Origin: Allobaileyella intestinalis
GTDB lineage: Bacteria > Bacillota > Clostridia > Peptostreptococcales > Anaerovoracaceae
Direction of reading: 5' to 3'
Length of the DNA: 64,000 nucleotides
Assembly: GCF_009695865.1 (NCBI RefSeq)
Contig: NZ_VUNB01000001.1
Coordinates: forward strand, 352,472 to 416,471
The translations under genes were made by a program, and so were the position numbers. Below the pieces are notes generated by a model. It searched no databases and was not told the origin of the DNA. It saw only the letters and a program-made list of their open reading frames with translations. Each line of letters begins with the position of its first letter. The first letter of the stretch is position 1. Below, one piece after another: positions 8,424 to 17,245 of the stretch.

Positions 8424-9935
8424 TTATTTATTGCTCTTGGTTATCCAGAAACCTTTAAACAGCAGCATCATTACAGGATATATTTCTATTCTGCCTGCTG
8501 TCATCAATACCATCATGGTGATCTTCGAAAGCGGGGTCAGTGAGTTGACCAGAGCTGTTTCATTACCCAGGTTGGTCAGTATGGTTCCGTTTGTGGTCAG
8601 CATGGCAGTGGAAATATCAAAGCACTGATCAATATTCAGGTTGTCCAGTGAAAGAATAAGGGCACCGAACAAAATGAATATAAGGAACAGCACCATGTAC
8701 ATCATGTACTTGAGAACAACCGCAGAATCCAGAGTCTTGCCATTTACCTTAAGAGGCTTTACCGCACTGGGATGTACGTGCCTGAACAATCCGAGACGCA
8801 CTGTTTTTGCTACAATCTGGAATCTGGAAATCTTGATTCCTCCTCCTGTAGAGACGGCACAAGCTCCGATTATGGACAGTATCAACAGCACCGAGGTGGT
8901 CATGGTTGTTCTGTCCATGAAATATGTGGTTGCATAACCTGATGTAGAAGAGAAAGAAACGGTCATGAACAGTGAATTCAATATGGTTCTGCAGCTCTGC
9001 AAGGCGATGTGCAATGGCCCCTGGGACGCTGCCAGGGTTCCGGCATGGAACAGGTGGACGATCTGTGATCCGCTGATTACTGCTGTGCCGGCCAGAATGA
9101 CCTTGATGAACATCCTGAACTCGTTGTTTTTTACAGCTGTTTTTAATCCGTGAATAATTGCTATGTACATCAGGGCAACATTCAGAGAACCCAGGAAATT
9201 AAGCAGTGTTATTACTGCCTTGATTCCTGAATTAAAGGCGGCTGTCTCCTTGAGTGTGAACATTGGAAGACCTGCAGTACTGATGCTGCACATGGCAGTG
9301 ATGAGAGAATCAAATTTTCTCATCCCAAGGAGAATTAAAAGAAGGGTTCCTCCAACAGTAATACTGGAGTAAACAACCATCAGTTTAAAATAAACTCCCC
9401 GGTATGTGGCGGAGTTTTTAAGCATTGAAAGGCTTGGAATCTCTGCTGAGAAAAGCTTTCGTCCTGTTACCAGCATTGAAGGGGAAAGAGACATGGTCAG
9501 CATCAGGCACAGCAAGCCACCTGTCCAGCTGCACATAACCCTCCATAGCTGCAGACATACAGGCATGGTTCTGAAGGGAATAATGGAAATCCCTGTGGTA
9601 CAGAAACCTGCACATGATTCAAACAGAGAATTGATGTATGAATAACCATCACCAGCACCGTAGAATGGGAAAGCGCCGATAATAATAAGCAGCACCCAGG
9701 TTATAAGTACTGACATGTATCTCACTCTTGATACTGGCGGTTCCGGCGGGTCAGGTACAAAATTTCCCACCTGTTTTCCCATTGTAATCGTAATAATTGA
9801 CATGAGAAACAGTACCATAGCGCTGCTGTTTTCACCAAAATAAAGGCCTACCAGGGAAACCGGCAGCATGGCTGCACCGCAGGCTCTCATGGCAGTAGAA
9901 ACAATATTAATAATGAATCGCTTGTTGTTGTTCAT
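8424..9935 (-). CDS. trkH: TrkH/KtrB-family potassium transporter, second tandem copy
   Basis: A polytopic membrane protein of ~503 residues with four repeated membrane-pore-membrane units. The four pore loops read FCTTGISI, ISTAGLPM, SSTSGYAT and LTTNGTIL. Each keeps its central glycine, but the neighbouring residues differ from the upstream copy, which has a textbook NVGPG fourth loop. A TTG at 9941 could serve as start, but ATG 9935 has better spacing to GGGAGA. It follows the first trkH by ~15 bases and lies last in the operon before the terminator. It probably moves K+ (or K+/Na+) with TrkA as regulator. Altered selectivity is inference. Confidence 0.85.
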   Translation of the reverse strand: MNNNKRFIINIVSTAMRACGAAMLPVSLVGLYFGENSSAMVLFLMSIITITMGKQVGNFVPDPPEPPVSRVRYMSVLITWVLLIIIGAFPFYGAGDGYSYINSLFESCAGFCTTGISIIPFRTMPVCLQLWRVMCSWTGGLLCLMLTMSLSPSMLVTGRKLFSAEIPSLSMLKNSATYRGVYFKLMVVYSSITVGGTLLLILLGMRKFDSLITAMCSISTAGLPMFTLKETAAFNSGIKAVITLLNFLGSLNVALMYIAIIHGLKTAVKNNEFRMFIKVILAGTAVISGSQIVHLFHAGTLAASQGPLHIALQSCRTILNSLFMTVSFSSTSGYATTYFMDRTTMTTSVLLILSIIGACAVSTGGGIKISRFQIVAKTVRLGLFRHVHPSAVKPLKVNGKTLDSAVVLKYMMYMVLFLIFILFGALILSLDNLNIDQCFDISTAMLTTNGTILTNLGNETALVNSLTPLSKITMMVLMTAGRIEIYPVMMLLFKGFWITKSNK

Positions 9936-9950
9936 CTTCAATTGGTCTCC

Positions 9951-11417
9951 CTATGCCATGTCCGGATTCCAGAAGTGCCTGGAAAACAGAATCATGAATG
10001 TGTACAGTTCCAGCCTGCCTGCAATCATAGTAAGGGACAGTACCAGGGTGCTGAAATCCGAATAATTATAGAAGTTTCTTACTGGCCCTACTCCTGCAAG
10101 CCCCGGCCCTACGTTGCTCATACATGTAAGACTTGCTGTGAAATTCGTCATGGGATCGAAGCCGTCTATGGAAATGATGGCTGCAACTCCGAAGACCATA
10201 ACAATAAAGAAGCAGGTAAAAGTAAGCATAAGCTGAAGATCCTTGGCTTCAAGTTTATGACCGTTAAGCCGCACGTCGTTGAAAATTTTTCCGTGAATCC
10301 TGGACTTCACATCTCTTTTTATCATCCTGAATACCGTGAGAACTCTTACAATCTTAATGCCTCCTGCTGTTGAAGAACTGCAGGCTCCCGTAAACATCAG
10401 GAAAATGATTATAATTTTACAAAAGGCAGGCCAGAGGTCAAAGTCTGCTGTTGCGAATCCGGTGGTTGAAATTATTGTGGACACCTGGAAAGCACTGTCA
10501 GTAAGGGCCTTCCAGAAGGAGTGATATCCGCCCTTGACCATCAGTCCCATTGTGATCAAAGCAGTCGCAACACCTACCCACTTTATGTAAAAGGAAAATT
10601 CATCGTCTTTTATTGTATTAATCAGGCCCTGAGGTTTGATCATGAAAAAAAGATTGAAGTTGGTTCCTGCAATCAGCATGAAAATAGTAAGTACCCAGTA
10701 TACATAGTAGCTGTTAAAATGGGCGATGCTGTTGCCGTAGTTCCCGAATCCCCCGGTGGCCATTGTGGTGAAAGAGTGGGTGATGGCGTCAAAGAGGTTT
10801 AAGTGACCGAACATCAGCAGCACTGTCAGGAGCACTGTGAAAAAAATATACAGGAGATACAGCCTTTTTGCTGTGTCTGTAAACCTTGCAGTTAATTTTG
10901 TGGATATTGGTCCAGGCGTCTCTGCACTGGCGATGTTCTGGGCATTGATTCCGAAGCTGGGAAGAAATGCCATTACGAAAACAATAATTCCCATGCCTCC
11001 CAGCCACTGGGTCTGAGCTCTCCAGAACAGCAGGGACTTTGGTATAACTTCAACGTTCTGGATAATTGTGGATCCGGTTGTAGAGAAGCCGGAGCACATT
11101 TCAAAAAATGCATTTACATAATTAGGGATTGCTCCCTGAACGTAAAAAGGAATGGCTGAAATGGCGGAAGCGGTGAGCCATGCCATGGACACTACAAAGT
11201 AGCTGTATCTTAATTTAAGCCGTTCCTCGGAGATGGCGTTTCTGTTCCTGATTATGAGTATTAAAATGCCTGGAATTATGGCAGTAAAAATTCCATACAG
11301 AAAAGCCCTGACGCAGGTGTATTCACCGTACATCAAAGCTACTGCTGTAGGAATCATCATCATGATTCCCAGAAATATCAAAAATATACCGAAGAAGCCG
11401 GAAGTTCTTTTTAGCAT
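9951..11417 (-). CDS. trkH: TrkH-family potassium uptake channel subunit
   Basis: This 488-residue membrane protein has the SKT-superfamily layout of four membrane-pore-membrane repeats. Its selectivity-filter loops FSTTGSTI, MATGGFGN, ISTTGFAT and MSNVGPGL all hold the conserved glycine. The charged KIVRVL region after loop 3 is typical of TrkH. ATG 11417 follows a GAAAGGG site at good spacing, 12 bases after the trkA stop. It should import K+ together with the cytosolic NAD-binding regulator TrkA encoded just upstream. Confidence 0.92.
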   Translation of the reverse strand: MLKRTSGFFGIFLIFLGIMMMIPTAVALMYGEYTCVRAFLYGIFTAIIPGILILIIRNRNAISEERLKLRYSYFVVSMAWLTASAISAIPFYVQGAIPNYVNAFFEMCSGFSTTGSTIIQNVEVIPKSLLFWRAQTQWLGGMGIIVFVMAFLPSFGINAQNIASAETPGPISTKLTARFTDTAKRLYLLYIFFTVLLTVLLMFGHLNLFDAITHSFTTMATGGFGNYGNSIAHFNSYYVYWVLTIFMLIAGTNFNLFFMIKPQGLINTIKDDEFSFYIKWVGVATALITMGLMVKGGYHSFWKALTDSAFQVSTIISTTGFATADFDLWPAFCKIIIIFLMFTGACSSSTAGGIKIVRVLTVFRMIKRDVKSRIHGKIFNDVRLNGHKLEAKDLQLMLTFTCFFIVMVFGVAAIISIDGFDPMTNFTASLTCMSNVGPGLAGVGPVRNFYNYSDFSTLVLSLTMIAGRLELYTFMILFSRHFWNPDMA

Positions 11418-11429
11418 CTTTACCCTTTC

Positions 11430-12827
11430 TTATCCCAGAATCTTCAGCGGTGAGTTTGGCTTGAAGAGCTTCTCCACATAGCCGATATTAGAAAGCTTGC
11501 ATACAATAATGACTCTGTCTTTTGGCTGAATCCGCGTGTTTCCGTCAGGAATGATAGTTTTGTTTCCCCTGTTAATAGCAGCAAGGATTATGTAATCCGG
11601 AAGCCTCAAGTGCTTAAGAGGAACATTGATCATGCTCATTCCTTCGCAGGCGCAAACTTCCATGAGCTCAGCCTGTCCCTGAAGGAGGAGAGATGAAATG
11701 ACTTTTTTGTCTCCTCTTATTCTGTTCAGAATAGAACTTGCAGTAATGTCCAGAGGATTCAGAACAACGTCGATATTCAGCTTCTCAATAAGGCCCATGT
11801 AACTGTCATGGCTCACCTTGGAAATAACGTCTTCTATTCCGTGATTTTTTGCGGTGAGAGCCAGCAGCAGGTTTTCCTCGTCATATCCTGTTGCAGTAAC
11901 GAAAGCATCCATGTCGTCAATGTTCTCCTCATCCAGGAGCTTGATGTCGGCACCGTCTCCGTTAAGGACCATGACGTTCGTCAGCTTGTTAGTGAGGTAG
12001 TGGCACCTTTCCTTATCCTGCTCAATTACTTTTACTGCACAGCCGTATTCGGAAAGCTGTCTTGCAAGGTAATAACCAGTCTTTCCGCCGCCGATGATCA
12101 TGACCTTGTTTACGTCAGACCTCCTGGATCTTGACTGGTATTTTTCACCCATTTCAACAATCTCCTGGCGTTCTCCTGCCAGGTAGAGAATATCTCCAGA
12201 CTGGATGGTGTCCTGACCATGAGGAATGATGAGTTTACCCTTCCTTGAAATACCTACCACAATCGTGTTAGGCATGGCGGAACGGAACTCTATGAGGTTT
12301 TTCCCGATGAGAGCAGGTTTCTTTCTGGCTTCAAGTTCGATGAGTCCGATTCTGTGGCTGGTGAAGATACCATTGCTCAGTGTGTATTTCTCAACGAGAT
12401 ATCTGTAAATTTCCGAAGAAATAAGAAGATCAGGATTTACCATCATATCAATGTGGTAGTGCTCTCTGATGAAGTCAATCTGACTCATGTATTCAGGATC
12501 TCTGACTCTGGCTGATACTGTCTTGCATCCCAGAAGCTTGCTGAAAGAGGCGGACAGGATGTTTACCTCGTCCGATGACGTACATGAAAATACAAAATCA
12601 AAATGGCCGATATCTATGCTCTTAAGCATTTCCAGAGACTTTACGTCACCGGTCACAGTAAATACGTCCAGCTGCTGAGCCAGCTGAAACAGTTTCTTTT
12701 CATTGATGTCGACCAGGGTTATGTCGTAATTGCCGTCCACCAGGGCCGAAACTATGCGGACACCCAGTTTTCCTGCACCAAAGATAGCTACTTTGACGGT
12801 CTTTTCCCTTGAAGTAAAGGCTAACAT
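11430..12827 (-). CDS. trkA: Trk system regulatory protein TrkA
   Basis: TrkA is the cytosolic gating ring of the Trk K+ channel. The 465-residue protein has the expected duplicated RCK layout: Rossmann motif 1 VAIFGAGKLG near residue 13, a first TrkA-C domain, then Rossmann motif 2 VMIIGGGKTG near 244 and a second TrkA-C domain ending in DRVIIVC. It is the first gene of a trkA-trkH-trkH operon. A good minus-strand promoter (TTGAAA-17-TACAAT, 13043-13015) lies about 190 bases ahead, leaving a leader of roughly 180 bases that can fold. Confidence 0.93.
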   Translation of the reverse strand: MLAFTSREKTVKVAIFGAGKLGVRIVSALVDGNYDITLVDINEKKLFQLAQQLDVFTVTGDVKSLEMLKSIDIGHFDFVFSCTSSDEVNILSASFSKLLGCKTVSARVRDPEYMSQIDFIREHYHIDMMVNPDLLISSEIYRYLVEKYTLSNGIFTSHRIGLIELEARKKPALIGKNLIEFRSAMPNTIVVGISRKGKLIIPHGQDTIQSGDILYLAGERQEIVEMGEKYQSRSRRSDVNKVMIIGGGKTGYYLARQLSEYGCAVKVIEQDKERCHYLTNKLTNVMVLNGDGADIKLLDEENIDDMDAFVTATGYDEENLLLALTAKNHGIEDVISKVSHDSYMGLIEKLNIDVVLNPLDITASSILNRIRGDKKVISSLLLQGQAELMEVCACEGMSMINVPLKHLRLPDYIILAAINRGNKTIIPDGNTRIQPKDRVIIVCKLSNIGYVEKLFKPNSPLKILG

Positions 12828-12886
12828 TGTTCTTTCTTGTACCTCGGATTAATTCTTTATCTGACTGAAAAAAGTCTTATCTATAC

Positions 12887-13008
12887 AGCGGCCCGGTCCA
12901 TTATGTCAGATCAGGATACCGACAAATAAAGACCAGGCTGGAATTGTGTATACATTAGTTATATACTGACCTCTGGAAATATGGAAAAGATCTTTCCCGG
13001 GCCAATGC
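12887..13008 (-). ncRNA. Candidate structured 5' leader of the trk operon
   Basis: On the minus strand, GGCCCGG (13003-12997) pairs perfectly with CCGGGCC (12896-12890), and AGC/GCT extends this closing stem past a 3-base bulge. Inside lie a GGAAA/TTTCC hairpin, a GGTCAG/CTGATC pairing and a small CCAG/CTGG hairpin. The closing stem starts only a few bases after the predicted transcription start, the usual layout of a riboswitch aptamer. Cyclic di-AMP riboswitches are known ahead of K+ transporter genes, but I do not see the conserved ydaO motifs here. The class, and whether it is regulatory at all, are open. Confidence 0.35.
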
Positions 13009-13014
13009 TATCGT

Positions 13015-13043
13015 ATTGTACTACTGTGATATGGTTTTTTCAA
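13015..13043 (-). promoter_or_regulatory. Promoter of the trkA-trkH-trkH operon
   Basis: On the minus strand TTGAAA (13043-13038) and TACAAT (13020-13015) are 17 bases apart. It is the best sigma-70-type match in the 385-base divergent gap 12828-13212. I see no equally good promoter for the HAD gene on the plus strand; that half of the gap holds only AT-rich sequence and a short GATATT/AATATC inverted repeat. Confidence 0.6.
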
Positions 13044-13212
13044 TACTGATATTTCAAACAATATCGGTTCTTTGTTTCCCTTTGAAATCAAGGGATATAG
13101 AATATTTATCATTGTTGCGGGCATGTTGTAAATTGCAATGCATAATCTGCAGAATTTTTAGTCATAAAAATAAGAAACCCGCTAATTCCACAAATCCGGA
13201 GGAAATCATAAG

Positions 13213-14058
13213 ATGAAAATAGAGAAATCAATGGAAAATAAAATCAGAATAATTGCTCTAGACCTGGACGGAACCACCCTTCGAAAAGACAGTTCCCTTT
13301 CTCCAGGCAACAGAGCTGCAATAGAAAAAGCCATTGCAAAAGGAGTTATTGTGTGCGTGTCCACCGGGAGGGCTTTCTCGGCTGTTCCGGAAGATCTGCT
13401 GAAAATAAAGGGCCTGAGATATGTTATCTCCTCTAACGGAGCCCACATTACTGATCTGGCCACAGGTCAGTATATCTACAGCAGCTTTGTGGATCCGGAG
13501 GCAGTGGACAGAGCAATTGAAATTGCAAGGAAAAACGATCTTACTCTGGAGGCCTTTTATCACGACAAGGCGTACATAGATGAAGACCTGTTCAAGGATA
13601 TCCGCGACAAGGGATGCCAGTACAGAAACAGAGAGTATGTCATGAAAACCAGGGAACCCCTTTCTGACATTCTGGGGTTCATGAAAGAACATAGAGATTC
13701 AATCGAAAATATCAATTTCTTCTTTCCTACAGTGGAGGAAAGAGAAAAGTGGCAGCCTGTTATAGAATCAATTCCAAATTCAACAGTGCTCTCTTCTCTG
13801 CCTAATAATGTGGAGGTAGGTGGAAAAAATACAAACAAGAGCATGGCTCTTAAGTTCCTTATGGAGGGATTGGGACTGGAATACAGTCATCTGATGTGCG
13901 CAGGAGATGCACCAAACGACATTCCTATGATACGAGATGCGGGAATCGGAGTGGCTATGGGAAATGCCTGGGATCAGGTTAAGGAAGCTGCCGATTATAT
14001 TACTGATACCAATGTAAACGATGGAGTTGCCAGGGCCATTGAAAAATTTGTACTGTAG
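13213..14058 (+). CDS. HAD-superfamily (Cof-type) sugar-phosphate phosphatase
   Basis: The 281-residue cytosolic protein has the four HAD motifs: DLDGTTL near residue 17 (nucleophile and acid Asp), VSTGR near 50, the conserved Lys ahead of the fourth motif, and GDAPNDIPMIRDAG near 231. The large cap between motifs II and III marks the IIB (Cof) class, which acts on small phosphorylated substrates such as sugar phosphates or flavin phosphates. The exact substrate cannot be read from sequence. AGGAGG-like GGAGGAA precedes ATG 13213. It forms a single-gene unit with its own terminator. Confidence 0.88.
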   Translation: MKIEKSMENKIRIIALDLDGTTLRKDSSLSPGNRAAIEKAIAKGVIVCVSTGRAFSAVPEDLLKIKGLRYVISSNGAHITDLATGQYIYSSFVDPEAVDRAIEIARKNDLTLEAFYHDKAYIDEDLFKDIRDKGCQYRNREYVMKTREPLSDILGFMKEHRDSIENINFFFPTVEEREKWQPVIESIPNSTVLSSLPNNVEVGGKNTNKSMALKFLMEGLGLEYSHLMCAGDAPNDIPMIRDAGIGVAMGNAWDQVKEAADYITDTNVNDGVARAIEKFVL

Positions 14059-14137
14059 ATCAGAGAGAGCGAGGGACCGTGTATTATCTCCTAAAGCCTA
14101 TAGTATCTCGTAAGCCGTGATCTTCAAGAAGCTATAA

Positions 14138-14182
14138 CCGCCGGACCGGAAGGTGAAAACCTGAAGGGCCGGCGGTTTTTTC
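14138..14182 (+). terminator. Intrinsic terminator after the HAD phosphatase
   Basis: CCGCCGG (14138-14144) pairs with CCGGCGG (14169-14175), with an inner AGGT/ACCT pair around a GAAA loop, followed by six T. Confidence 0.88.
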
Positions 14183-14299
14183 CTGTAAATTCAGACAAGA
14201 TTATATCCTTCTGATGCAAAAACGTTACGAGAAAGTATGTACTGGAGGGGAAGGAAAGATGTGATATACCTTGGATACGAAAGATACAGGAGGTGGCTT

Positions 14300-14629
14300 A
14301 TGAGCGGAAAAGAAACAGGCAGGGCAGGGGAGCTTCTGGCGGCGGCTATCTTGTCAGATAGAGGATATTCCATTCTGGATATGAATTTCAGAACCAGGTC
14401 CGGAGAAATCGATGTGGTCGCCCAGAAGGATGGACGGGTTCACTTTGTAGAAGTGAAGACCAGATTAAATGATAACTGGGGATGGCCGGAAGAATCTGTG
14501 GGAAGGTCCAAGATCTCAAAAATAAAGAAGACGGCGGCGGTATTCATGGCTGATCACAAAGGGGATGCCAGAGAATACTCCTTTGATGTGATGGCGATCC
14601 AGGCAGAACATATAAGAGGTTGTTTTTAG
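14300..14629 (+). CDS. YraN-family (UPF0102) nuclease-like protein
   Basis: This small protein (~109 residues) shows the family signature GRAGELLAA ... NFRTRSGEIDVVAQ ... VHFVEVKTR, which is an archaeal Holliday-junction-resolvase/restriction-endonuclease-like fold with Glu, Asp and E-x-K catalytic-type residues. The frame is open from ATG 14237, but AGGAGG (14288-14293) lies 6 bases ahead of ATG 14300, so that start is used and matches the usual length. It heads the yraN-comM-dprA run, a common arrangement in Clostridia. Its biochemical role is not established; a DNA-processing role is inferred from fold and neighbours. Confidence 0.85.
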   Translation: MSGKETGRAGELLAAAILSDRGYSILDMNFRTRSGEIDVVAQKDGRVHFVEVKTRLNDNWGWPEESVGRSKISKIKKTAAVFMADHKGDAREYSFDVMAIQAEHIRGCF

Positions 14630-14639
14630 GGGGAAAAGT

Positions 14640-16199
14640 ATGCTTTGTCATGTAAATACAGGAGTTTGTGACGGGGTGACGGGCAGAAATGTTGTTGTGG
14701 AAACAGATGTGGTCAGGGGCCTCCCCAATTTCATAATAGTTGGTCATCCCTCAGGAACTGTAAATGAATCGAGAGACAGGATAAGAGCCGCCATAGTTAA
14801 TTCGGGCTTTCAGTATCCCAGAAACAGGGTGATTGTAAATATGTGGCCTGCGGAGTTAAAGAAGTCAGGAAGTCATCTGGATCTTCCCATTGCAATGGGA
14901 ATCCTGGGATCTGCAGGCTTTTCAGATTTAAGGGGGCTCAGGAGAACGGGAATCCTTGGGGAGCTTTCCCTTGACGGAAGTGTTGTAGGAACAGATGGAG
15001 TACTTCCGGTTGTGGCTGGCCTTAGAGACAAAGGAATAGAAAGAATAATTGTGCCCCGGGAGAATTACGGGGAAGCAGTTCTTGCAGGGCCAAGAGGGCT
15101 GATTCCAGTATCAGATCTCCGCAGCTGCTGCCAGATAGTAAACCGCATAGGAAGTGATGATGATATCAGCGATGAAGATCTGGCGGAAATCTGTAACGGT
15201 AACAGAATGACAGAAATCCCAGAAGCAATCCACAAAGAGGAAGAAAATCTGACCTTTGATGATGTTAAAGGCCAGCATCTCATAAAAAGAGCCGTAACTA
15301 TTGGTGTGGCAGGTCGTCACGGTATCCTTATGGTGGGAAGCCCGGGATGCGGCAAAACAATGATAGCCAGGAGAGTAAGGACAATACTTCCAGAGATGAA
15401 CAAAGAGGAGATACTGTCTACCACTATGATATATTCAGCCGCTGGCCTTCTTGACAGGGGCACTCCGGTTACTGTCAGACCTTTTCGCAGTCCCCATCAC
15501 TCCATTGGAAGAGCCGGGATGTTAGGAGGAGGAGCCTGGCCGGTACCCGGTGAGATTTCTCTCGCTCATAACGGTGTGCTCTTCCTGGATGAAATGGCTG
15601 AGTTCAACGTCTCCGTTCTGGAGGGACTGCGGATTCCTTCAGAAGAACTGAAGATAACTCATTTCAGGCAGGGCAGACCATTCACCTTTCCCAGCGACTT
15701 TATGCTGGTTGCAGCTTCTAATCCTTGTAAATGCGGATTCTCTGGAGATGAAACAAGAGTTTGCACCTGCACAGCAGCTGAGATAGAGCGATACAGGAAG
15801 AGGATAAGCGGTCCTCTCATAGAGAGAATAGATATTCATGTGAGAATGGAAAAAATCGACTTCGATACCATCCATGGAGGAGTTGGAACAGGAAACGGAG
15901 ATATGAGCCACAGTGAGATGTGCCGCAGCGTTAAAAATGCCATTGTTTTCAGGGAGTCTATGGGAAGGAATCTGCCACCAGGAAGAATGGATGACAAGAA
16001 GCTTATGGACTGTCTTTTCATGGATCAGCAATCTGAAAGACTGATGGAGACTGCTTATAAAAACCTCAATCTGACTCCCAGAACAGGCCTGAAAACATTG
16101 AGAGTAGCCAGAACTATTGCAGATATGGGAGAAAGCAAAGAAGTCCGCGAAGAACATATACTGGAAGCCCTGCAGTTCCGGCCTTCAAGTATATTTTAA
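14640..16199 (+). CDS. comM: ComM/YifB family AAA+ ATPase
   Basis: The 519-residue protein has an N-terminal Lon-like (ChlI) domain, a Mg-chelatase-type AAA+ core with Walker A VGSPGCGKT near residue 233 and Walker B VLFLDEMAEF near 318, and a C-terminal Mg-chelatase domain. A CxCG...C cluster (NPCKCGFSGD...CTC) is typical of YifB. In Gram-negative bacteria ComM is a hexameric branch-migration helicase that extends recombination during natural transformation. It sits between yraN and dprA, 10 bases after yraN, consistent with a DNA-uptake and recombination role. Confidence 0.9.
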   Translation: MLCHVNTGVCDGVTGRNVVVETDVVRGLPNFIIVGHPSGTVNESRDRIRAAIVNSGFQYPRNRVIVNMWPAELKKSGSHLDLPIAMGILGSAGFSDLRGLRRTGILGELSLDGSVVGTDGVLPVVAGLRDKGIERIIVPRENYGEAVLAGPRGLIPVSDLRSCCQIVNRIGSDDDISDEDLAEICNGNRMTEIPEAIHKEEENLTFDDVKGQHLIKRAVTIGVAGRHGILMVGSPGCGKTMIARRVRTILPEMNKEEILSTTMIYSAAGLLDRGTPVTVRPFRSPHHSIGRAGMLGGGAWPVPGEISLAHNGVLFLDEMAEFNVSVLEGLRIPSEELKITHFRQGRPFTFPSDFMLVAASNPCKCGFSGDETRVCTCTAAEIERYRKRISGPLIERIDIHVRMEKIDFDTIHGGVGTGNGDMSHSEMCRSVKNAIVFRESMGRNLPPGRMDDKKLMDCLFMDQQSERLMETAYKNLNLTPRTGLKTLRVARTIADMGESKEVREEHILEALQFRPSSIF

Positions 16200-16223
16200 T
16201 GAAAAGTCGCACAGGGAGATGAT

Positions 16224-17105
16224 ATGAAAAAAATTATAAGGATAACCATGGAATCTGATGAATATCCCGACAGCCTTCGAGAAATCCAGGGAAGCCCCAG
16301 GGAATTGTACTGCATTGGCGACATAAGCCTGCTCAAAACTCCATGCGCAGCCATAGTAGGTTCAAGGAGGTATACAATATACGGAAGGCAGACTGCACTG
16401 ATGATAGGAAAGATGCTGGCCGGGAGAGGTATAACTGTTGTATCAGGCATGGCAAAAGGTATAGACTCATTTGCTCACCAGGGAGCCCTTTCTAAGCAGG
16501 AAGGCAAAACCATTGCTGTTCTGGGTACGGCCATTGGCAAACCCTATCCAGCATCAAACGCAGCCCTGATGGAAGAAATAGAAGAAAAAGGACTTGTAAT
16601 CAGCGAGTATCCTCCTGATTTTCCCGGAAGTCAGTACGGGTTCCCGGCTAGAAACCGGATAATAAGCGGGCTTAGCAAGTCGGTTATAGTGGTTGAAGCA
16701 GGACTGAAAAGCGGATCACTTATTACTGCACAGATTGCAGGTGATCAGGGAAAGACAGTCTTTGCCGTTCCCGGAAACATCAACAGCCAGTTCAGCATAG
16801 GAACAAACCTTCTTATTAGGGATGGAGCATACCCCCTGGTTGTTGTGGATGATGTAATCAGGGAAATGGGAGTTCAATCAATGAACAGAGGCACCTTCGG
16901 TGAAGACCAAGAGGGTTTTCCAGTGGAAATGGATGATGATGAAAAGAAACTTTACAGCGAGATACGGCAGGAGCAGGGAATCTCACCAGATGCTCTTTCT
17001 GAAAAAGTGGAACTGCCCATTTCAAAAATCAATGGAATCCTTACGGTTATGGAAATAAAGGGGGCAATAATGATGTGCTCAGGAAGAATTTTTTTGAATC
17101 ACTGA
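16224..17105 (+). CDS. dprA: DNA processing protein DprA
   Basis: DprA loads RecA on incoming single-stranded DNA during transformation. The Rossmann-like core is clear: VGSRRYTIYGRQ, VVSGMAKGIDSFAHQGAL, TIAVLGTAIGKPYPASN, FPARNRIISGLS and GSLITAQIAGDQGKTVFAVPG. The protein is 293 residues, shorter than the usual ~360, because the N-terminal SAM-like domain is mostly missing. A small winged-helix-like C-terminal domain (ISPDALSEKVELPISKINGIL) remains. It follows comM by 24 bases and precedes topA, as in many Bacillota. Confidence 0.93.
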   Translation: MKKIIRITMESDEYPDSLREIQGSPRELYCIGDISLLKTPCAAIVGSRRYTIYGRQTALMIGKMLAGRGITVVSGMAKGIDSFAHQGALSKQEGKTIAVLGTAIGKPYPASNAALMEEIEEKGLVISEYPPDFPGSQYGFPARNRIISGLSKSVIVVEAGLKSGSLITAQIAGDQGKTVFAVPGNINSQFSIGTNLLIRDGAYPLVVVDDVIREMGVQSMNRGTFGEDQEGFPVEMDDDEKKLYSEIRQEQGISPDALSEKVELPISKINGILTVMEIKGAIMMCSGRIFLNH

Positions 17106-17245
17106 CAACTGATTTGTTGCAAAATGCAATTTTTCATCGTATGATGTGTAACTATGCAGGCTTGTAAAGTCTGCGATGTTGAAGTATTTAAACACGTATT
17201 ACGTAAAAAAATATACAAAACTATAGAAAAGGAATAATTTGAAGT

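Noticed and set aside
12887..13008. Assignment of the trkA leader as a ydaO/cyclic di-AMP riboswitch
   Set aside because: The gene context fits but I cannot find the conserved core segments, so I left the class open.
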